Shown here one piece after another: positions 59,376 through 64,000 of a DNA stretch of 64,000 nt. The notes beneath the pieces were generated by a model that was not told the origin of the DNA, did no database searches, and was given only the letters and a program-made list of their open reading frames with translations. Location of the stretch: assembly GCF_003130795.1 (NCBI RefSeq), contig NZ_CP029354.1, positions 124,001-188,000 of the forward strand. Direction: 5' to 3'. The first letter of the stretch is position 1. Each line of letters begins with the position of its first letter. The DNA comes from Azospirillum thermophilum (GTDB taxonomy: Bacteria > Pseudomonadota > Alphaproteobacteria > Azospirillales > Azospirillaceae). The position numbers were made by a program, and so were the translations under genes.

Positions 59376-59981
59376 ACGACGCTCCGGACAGACCGGCTGC
59401 TGCTGCGGCCCTGGCGCGACGATGATCTCGACGCCTTCTTCCGGCTCTCCCGCGACCCCGCGGTGATGGAGTTCCTGCTGCCGCTGGCCGACCGCGCGGC
59501 CAGCGATGCCGCCGTGGCCCGCCTGCGGGACCATGGCGAGCGGCACGGCTTCTGCTTCTGGGCGCTGGAGTTGCCCGGCGTCAGCCCCTTCATCGGCTTC
59601 GCCGGGCTGATGCAGGTCGCGTACGAGGCGCATTTCACGCCGGCGGTGGAGATCGGCTGGCGTCTCGGGTCCGCCTTCTGGGGGCGGGGCTATGCGACGG
59701 AGGCGGCCGGACGGGCGCTTGCCCATGGGTTCGAGGATCTCGGCCTGGAGGAGATCGTCGCGCTGACCGTTCCGGCCAACCGGCGCTCCCGGGCCGTCAT
59801 GGAGCGGCTGGGCATGAGCCGGTCGGAGCGGGATGATTTCGCTCATCCGCGCGTACCGGAGGGCCACCCGCTGAAACGGCATGTGCTCTATCGTCTGCGC
59901 CGGCAGGACTGGGCGACGCGCCCCGCTGCAGGCGGCGGCCGAACCCCACCGTCCGCGCGATCAGCAGAAGCGGGAAGGTGA
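59334..59981 (+). CDS. GNAT acetyltransferase (RimJ-like)
   Basis: A 215-residue GNAT. Core features are TDRLLLRPWRDDDLDAFF (beta1-alpha1), EIGWRLGSAFWGRGYATEA with the acetyl-CoA loop RGYATEA, and ALTVPANRRSRAVMERLGM. The ending HVLYRLRRQDW resembles RimJ-like N-acetyltransferases, so the last 20 residues may be adventitious. The first 13 codons are a 12-bp repeat (QSPV, QSPV, QSPM) holding ATG, GTG, GTG and ATG at 12-nt spacing; ATG 59370 (MQTTLRTDR) would give a typical 203-residue enzyme. Substrate unknown. Confidence 0.83.
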   Translation: MQSPVQSPVQSPMQTTLRTDRLLLRPWRDDDLDAFFRLSRDPAVMEFLLPLADRAASDAAVARLRDHGERHGFCFWALELPGVSPFIGFAGLMQVAYEAHFTPAVEIGWRLGSAFWGRGYATEAAGRALAHGFEDLGLEEIVALTVPANRRSRAVMERLGMSRSERDDFAHPRVPEGHPLKRHVLYRLRRQDWATRPAAGGGRTPPSARSAEAGR

Positions 59982-60150
59982 GCCGTTCCCGTTCCGCGCA
60001 CTCGTAATGCCAGGGGTGCCCCTGCGGGTCGCCGGCCCAGTGGGGCTGGCCCTTCAGGATCGGCGCGCCGCAGCAGACGCAGAGCGGACGCCGGGAGATC
60101 CCGGTATCGGAAGCGGGCGGAGGTACGGCGGGCACGGGCATCGCAGTCAT
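59797..60150 (-). CDS. Small CxxC-type protein of unknown function (uncertain extent)
   Basis: An open frame whose N-terminal half looks genuine: LCVCCGAPILKGQPHWAGDP and WHYECAERERLTFPLLLIA give a CVCC...C pattern that could bind zinc. Its 3' half runs antiparallel beneath the GNAT gene for 185 nt, and from about 59960 the composition looks like a shadow, so the real end may be earlier or hidden by a frameshift. Start ATG 60150 or 60219. No family recognised. Confidence 0.4.
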   Translation of the reverse strand: MTAMPVPAVPPPASDTGISRRPLCVCCGAPILKGQPHWAGDPQGHPWHYECAERERLTFPLLLIARTVGFGRRLQRGASPSPAGADDRAHAVSAGGPPVRADERNHPAPTGSCPAAP

Positions 60151-60314
60151 GATGGCCTCGCGGCAGGCGAAAGCCCCCGTCGAATATCCCGCGGTGCCGC
60201 TGTCGGGGGTGATCTCCATCAATTCCGTCCCGCATATCACACCGGAAGCCTGACGATTGTCCGCGGCCTGTGTCCGCCGCGCCACGCTGCCGCGACGGCC
60301 TGCCGGACGCCCCG

Positions 60315-60848
60315 TCAGGTGGACCGGGGGCGGCCCGGTGCCGTCAGCGGCGTCACCACCGGGCGCGGCGCCGGCGGAACCGCGGACCCGGTCGGCGCCG
60401 TCACCCCTCCCGCTCCCCCCTGCGGCACCGGCGGAAGCACCGGAGGGGGAAGCGAGGCCAGGGCACGGGAGGCGAAATCCCGCTCGAACTCGAAGTTGGG
60501 GCCGGGGAAGCGCTGCAGCAGCATCTCGTAGGTGGCCCGCGCCACGTTGGCGCAGCCGAGGATGCGGAACATCTCGCCCTGGCGCAGCAGCGCCTCGGCC
60601 TCCGAGTTGGGATGGTAGTAGCCGATGCTGGTGGAAACCGCGTACCAGCGGTGATAGGCCGCCCACATCGCCTGGACCTGCGGCCCCTCGCAGCGCCCGG
60701 CCTCGATCGCCTTCTCCAGGGCCTGCCGATACTCCGTGTCGGGGGCGGGAGAGGACATCATGCAGCCGGCGACGGCGAGCGTCGCGGTCAGCAGGGCGGC
60801 CAGGGGGGCCGCAACGGCGGCGGGGGTGCGCTTCGGCATCGGGGCCAT
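60315..60848 (-). CDS. Hypothetical lipoprotein
   Basis: A 177-residue protein with a lipobox (LAVAGC, Cys about residue 29) after a hydrophobic signal. The middle (residues 38-125) is helical, with DTEYRQALEKAIEAGRCEGP, MWAAYHRWY and ARATYEMLLQRFPG. The C-terminal 50 residues are Pro/Val/Ala-rich. No family recognised. Probably anchored in the outer or inner membrane. Confidence 0.65.
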   Translation of the reverse strand: MAPMPKRTPAAVAAPLAALLTATLAVAGCMMSSPAPDTEYRQALEKAIEAGRCEGPQVQAMWAAYHRWYAVSTSIGYYHPNSEAEALLRQGEMFRILGCANVARATYEMLLQRFPGPNFEFERDFASRALASLPPPVLPPVPQGGAGGVTAPTGSAVPPAPRPVVTPLTAPGRPRST

Positions 60849-60984
60849 TCCGGTCTTGCGGTTTTCCGCCAGTGAAGCCTACCGCGATTAAAGCGCGGTT
60901 CACGCTTGCGCGCCGCGCTGCGATCCCATAGGACGGCCCCGCGGCCGGTACGGACGCCGGTCCTGCGACGGGGAGGGGAAGGGG

Positions 60985-62166
60985 ATGCCGAAGTCCAGTT
61001 TGTCCGCGACGGTCGCTGTCATGGCCGTCGCTGCGATCGCCGGCCCGGCCGCCGCCGATACGGTCAAGGTCGGGGTGATCGGTCCGTTCTCCGGCCCCTA
61101 CGCCTTGTTCGGCAAGGGGTTCCGCACGGGCGTCGAGGCCTATGTCGCCGAGCATGGCCGCAAGGCCGGCGGACATGATGTGGAGTTCGTCTACAAGGAT
61201 CTGGACGGCCCCAGCCCGGCGCGGGCCAAGGCGCTGGCGCAGGAGCTGGTGGTCAAGGACCGCGTCGGCTATCTGGCCGGCTTCTACCTCACGCCCAACG
61301 CGCTGGCGGTGACCCCCCTGCTGGAGGAGGCGAAGGTGCCGCTGGTGGTGTTCAACGCCGCGACCTCCGCGATCACGGAAAAGAGCCCCTACGTCGTCCG
61401 CACCTCCTTCACCATGTGGCAGAACACCGTTCCGGCGGCCCAGGTGGCGGTGCGGCAGGGGGCCAGGAAGGTCGCCATCGCGGTCAGCGACTACGCGCCG
61501 GGCATCGACGCCGAGACGGCCTTCCGCAAGTCGTTCGAGGCGTCGGGCGGCACGGTGGTCGAAGCGGTCCGCATGGCGCTCAGCATGACCGACTTCGCCC
61601 CGGTGATGCAGCGGCTGGCGGACTCCGGGGCCGACACGGTGTTCGCCTTCCTGCCGAGCGGGCCGGCCACCCTCGGCTTCGTCAAGGCCTTCCACCAGAC
61701 CGGGCTGAAGGACAAGGGGATCCGGCTGCTGACGACCGGCGACCTCGTGCCGGAACCGGACCTGCCGGCGCTGGGGGAGGCCGGGCTCGGCATCCTCTCC
61801 ACCTATCATTATGCGGTCTCGCACGACTCGCCGGAGAATGCGCGGTTCCTGGCGGCGGTGGAGAAGGCCGGCGGCAAGCGGTCGGAGGTCACCATGGCGA
61901 CGGTGGCCGCCTATGACGGGGCCCACCTGCTCTACCGGATGATCGGGGCGGCCGGGGCGGAACGGGCGCCGGACAAGGCGCTGGCCGCGGTGAAGGACTA
62001 TGGCTGGATCAGCCCGCGCGGCCCGGTGCGCATCGATCCGCAGTCGCGCCACATCCGCCAGACCGTCTATCTGCGCGTCGTCGAACGGAAGGACGGCACC
62101 TATCTCAACCGCGAGCTGGACGCTTTCCCCGACCAGCCCGACCACGGCTTCGGCCTGGGGAGGTAG
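60985..62166 (+). CDS. Branched-chain amino-acid-type ABC substrate-binding protein
   Basis: A 393-residue periplasmic binding protein of the LivJ/Peripla_BP_6 family. The signal peptide ends AGPAAA; the mature chain starts DTVKVGVIGPFSGPYALFGKGF. Further family marks are YLTPNALAVTPLLEEAKVPLV and TVAAYDGAHLLYRMI. No cognate permease or ATPase genes follow, so it is an orphan here. It converges on the ROK gene (15 nt). Confidence 0.87.
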   Translation: MPKSSLSATVAVMAVAAIAGPAAADTVKVGVIGPFSGPYALFGKGFRTGVEAYVAEHGRKAGGHDVEFVYKDLDGPSPARAKALAQELVVKDRVGYLAGFYLTPNALAVTPLLEEAKVPLVVFNAATSAITEKSPYVVRTSFTMWQNTVPAAQVAVRQGARKVAIAVSDYAPGIDAETAFRKSFEASGGTVVEAVRMALSMTDFAPVMQRLADSGADTVFAFLPSGPATLGFVKAFHQTGLKDKGIRLLTTGDLVPEPDLPALGEAGLGILSTYHYAVSHDSPENARFLAAVEKAGGKRSEVTMATVAAYDGAHLLYRMIGAAGAERAPDKALAAVKDYGWISPRGPVRIDPQSRHIRQTVYLRVVERKDGTYLNRELDAFPDQPDHGFGLGR

Positions 62167-62181
62167 CCGGACCCGGTCCCC

Positions 62182-63381
62182 TCACAGCATGCCGACGGCG
62201 AGGCTGGGGGCCGACAGGAACCCCTCCATCGCCAGCGCAATGCCGCCCATCGGCACCGCGTCCGGGCCGAGCGGGGAGACCAGCAGCCGCAGATCCCTCC
62301 GCAGCGGCTCCAGCGCATGCTCCTCCAGCGCGCGGTGCAGGTGGGGCAGGATCAACCCGGCCACCGTCGACAGGTTGCCGCCCAGCACCACCAGGCCGGG
62401 GTCGGTCAGGTTGACGAGGTGGGACAGGGCGAATCCCAGATGGCGCCCGGCCTCCGCCAGCACCTGCGCCACGGCGGCATCGCCGGCGCGGGCGGCGACG
62501 GCGACGCTCGCGAGGTCGGGCAGGGTCCGGCCCCGTTCGGCGGTCCGCGCCAGGATCGCCGGCTCCGACACATACGTCTCCAGGCAGCCGCGCTTGCCGC
62601 AGGCGCAGGGCCGGCCGCCGGGCACCACCGTGACATGCCCGACCTCGCCCGCGAAGCCGTGGGAGCCGCGATAGAGCCGCCCGCCGAGGAAGAGCCCGCC
62701 GCCCACCCCGGAATGGCCGGTCAGGTAGATGAAGTCCTCCACGCCGCGGCACAGGCCGAACAGCCGCTCCGCCATGGCGGCGGCCTTGGTGTCGTTGTCC
62801 ACCTGGACCGGCATGCCCAGCGCCTCCTCCAGCAGGGGGCGGATCGGCGTGTCGCGCCAGCCCAGGTTGGGAGCGAGCACCAGGCGGCCGCTATGGTCCA
62901 TCAGCCCGGGAAGCCCGACCCCGATCCCGCGCACCGGCGGTGCCGTGGCCCCCGACCCGCCGGTGGCGGGCGGACGGCTGGCGGCCACCGCCTCGTCGAT
63001 GCCCCGATGCAGGCGGTCCAGCGCGGTGGAGATGTCGGTGCTGCCGGCGATCTGCAGATGCTCCAGCACAATGCCGGCCAGCGTGGTGGTGACGATGCGG
63101 ATGGTCCCGGGTTCCAGCCGCGCCCCGACCAGCAGGCCGGCGGCCGGCGCGATGCTCAGCGCCGTTTCCGGGCGCCCGATGCGGCGCGCCCGCGGAGCGT
63201 CCGTCCGCTCCACCAGCCCGTCCTCCAGCATCTGCGTCACGATCGCCGAGGTCGTCGCCTTGTCCAGCCCGGTCAGCCGGCTCAGGTCGCGCTGGGCGCA
63301 GCCGGGATTCTCGCGCAGCGCGTGGAAGACCTTCGTTCTGTTCAGGCGGCGGATCGCGGCCGAATTGACCCTGGGCAGCAT
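62182..63381 (-). CDS. ROK-family transcriptional regulator (NagC/XylR-like)
   Basis: A 399-residue regulator. The N-terminal winged helix (residues 12-75) includes QRDLSRLTGLDKATTSAIVTQM. The ROK sugar-kinase-like domain has GIGVGLPGLMD, VDNDTKAAAMAE, FAGEVGHVTV and the zinc motif CACGKRGCLE. It is divergent from a sugar ABC transporter ATPase gene, which it most likely represses in the absence of substrate. Confidence 0.9.
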   Translation of the reverse strand: MLPRVNSAAIRRLNRTKVFHALRENPGCAQRDLSRLTGLDKATTSAIVTQMLEDGLVERTDAPRARRIGRPETALSIAPAAGLLVGARLEPGTIRIVTTTLAGIVLEHLQIAGSTDISTALDRLHRGIDEAVAASRPPATGGSGATAPPVRGIGVGLPGLMDHSGRLVLAPNLGWRDTPIRPLLEEALGMPVQVDNDTKAAAMAERLFGLCRGVEDFIYLTGHSGVGGGLFLGGRLYRGSHGFAGEVGHVTVVPGGRPCACGKRGCLETYVSEPAILARTAERGRTLPDLASVAVAARAGDAAVAQVLAEAGRHLGFALSHLVNLTDPGLVVLGGNLSTVAGLILPHLHRALEEHALEPLRRDLRLLVSPLGPDAVPMGGIALAMEGFLSAPSLAVGML

Positions 63382-63577
63382 GCGCGGTTCCGTCTTTGGA
63401 AGGTCCGTCTCCGGGAGGATGCGTCATACCCTGAAGAGCCGGGCCAAAGCCATCCTTCCGCGCCTTGACGGGCATCGCAAACAAGCATACGCTCCCTTTT
63501 GTTCGACGGTCTATTTAATTCGCGGCAAGCCTTAGAAACCAAAAGTCCGTCACGCCGCGCGCAGGGATGGGACAACC
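63382..63577. promoter_or_regulatory. Divergent region between ROK regulator and sugar ABC operon
   Basis: 196 nt with an A+T-richer core at 63480-63545 (TTTTGTTCGACGG, CTATTTAATTCGC), the expected location of the divergent promoters and ROK operator. No perfect palindrome was found by eye. Confidence 0.4.
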
Positions 63578-64000
63578 ATGGCGGAGCCGATCCTGTCGGC
63601 ATCCGGCGTCACGAAGTGCTTCGGGCCCGTCGAGGTCCTCCATGGGGTGGATTTCGCCGTTCATGCCGGCGAAGTGCACGCCCTGGTCGGCGAGAACGGG
63701 GCCGGCAAATCGACGCTGATGCGAATACTCGCCGGCTATCATCAGCCGACGTCGGGCACGATCTGCGTGGACGGCCGGCCGGCCGTCTTCGCCGGCAGCG
63801 GCCCGGCGGAGGCGCTGGGCATCGTGCTGATCCACCAGGAGTTCAACCTTGCCGAACACCTGACGGTGGAAGAGAACGTCTTCCTCGGCCGCGAGCTGCG
63901 GCGCGGTCTCTTCCTCGACAAGCGCACCATGCAGGACCGTTGCCGGGCCGTGCTCGCGGAGCTGGAATGCCCGATCGATCCGCGGCTGCGGGTGCGGGAC
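63578..64000 (+). CDS. Sugar ABC transporter ATP-binding protein, N-terminal part
   Basis: The window ends inside this gene; 141 codons are present. It is a monosaccharide-type (RbsA/XylG/MglA) ATPase: Walker A GENGAGKST (about residues 38-46), Q-loop IVLIHQEFNLAEHLTVEENVFLG, followed by the RbsA-typical spacing. A second ATPase domain is expected beyond the window. It is divergent from the ROK regulator and probably heads a sugar importer operon. Confidence 0.88.
   Translation, partial: MAEPILSASGVTKCFGPVEVLHGVDFAVHAGEVHALVGENGAGKSTLMRILAGYHQPTSGTICVDGRPAVFAGSGPAEALGIVLIHQEFNLAEHLTVEENVFLGRELRRGLFLDKRTMQDRCRAVLAELECPIDPRLRVRD

Overview
The window is one GC-rich stretch (about 70% G+C by eye) packed with genes that mostly overlap by ATGA/GTGA or sit a few bases apart. 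The mix points to a free-living, microaerobic or denitrifying alphaproteobacterium, most like Azospirillum and relatives. The evidence is a rhizobial-type glycerol ABC importer, a FixL-FixJ-FixK oxygen cascade, an N-type ATPase operon, heme d1 genes, PQQ alcohol dehydrogenase and curli. The taxon is inferred from gene content; there is no rRNA or tRNA in the window to confirm it.

Layout. 1-6795: glycerol uptake operon glpS(partial)-T-P-Q-U-V and glpK. 6973-11853: a HlyD-RbbA-YhhJ type efflux system in which both transporter genes carry a single-base frameshift. 11974-15661: fixL (with two heme-type PAS domains), fixJ, a lone receiver and fixK, with FixK-like and FixJ-like sites. 15671-22301 (minus): N-ATPase operon atpDCQRBEFAG, frameshifted in atpD and apparently also at the end of atpC. 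A FixK/FNR-like box at 22375 lies between it and a divergent AMP/thymidine phosphorylase-family gene plus a beta-CASP nuclease. 25639-31147: a small unknown gene, an exported pentapeptide-repeat protein, a PQQ alcohol dehydrogenase and a divergent NarL-type two-component pair. 31193-35003 (minus): curli genes (CsgB-like, a 16-repeat CsgA-like, CsgG, CsgF).

35344-41378 (minus): a six-gene operon encoding serine acetyltransferase, an AlaX-type tRNA editing protein, a divergent cysteine-synthase-fold enzyme, a methyltransferase, an MFS transporter and sulfide:quinone oxidoreductase, headed by an AT-rich upstream segment. This is the most interesting unexplained unit: either a cysteine/sulfide module or a pathway for an O-acetylserine-derived amino acid with tRNA proofreading as self-protection. 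41907-55428: a nitric-oxide/denitrification block with hemerythrin, four CRP/FNR regulators, DUF1858 and MIP18 proteins, an NnrS-like membrane protein, nirECFDLGHJ, a CbiX-like chelatase and hemC, with several NnrR/FNR-type palindromes. nirS itself is not here. 55666-64000: a Tat-signal protein, a MocR regulator, CcoG, a GNAT, a lipoprotein, a branched-chain amino-acid-type binding protein, and the start of a sugar ABC transporter divergent from a ROK regulator.

Four places lack one G or C in a G/C-rich run (about 9317, 11695, 20373, 21681). Restoring one base in each gives full-length products of the expected size. This looks more like assembly error than independent gene decay, but raw reads would be needed to tell.
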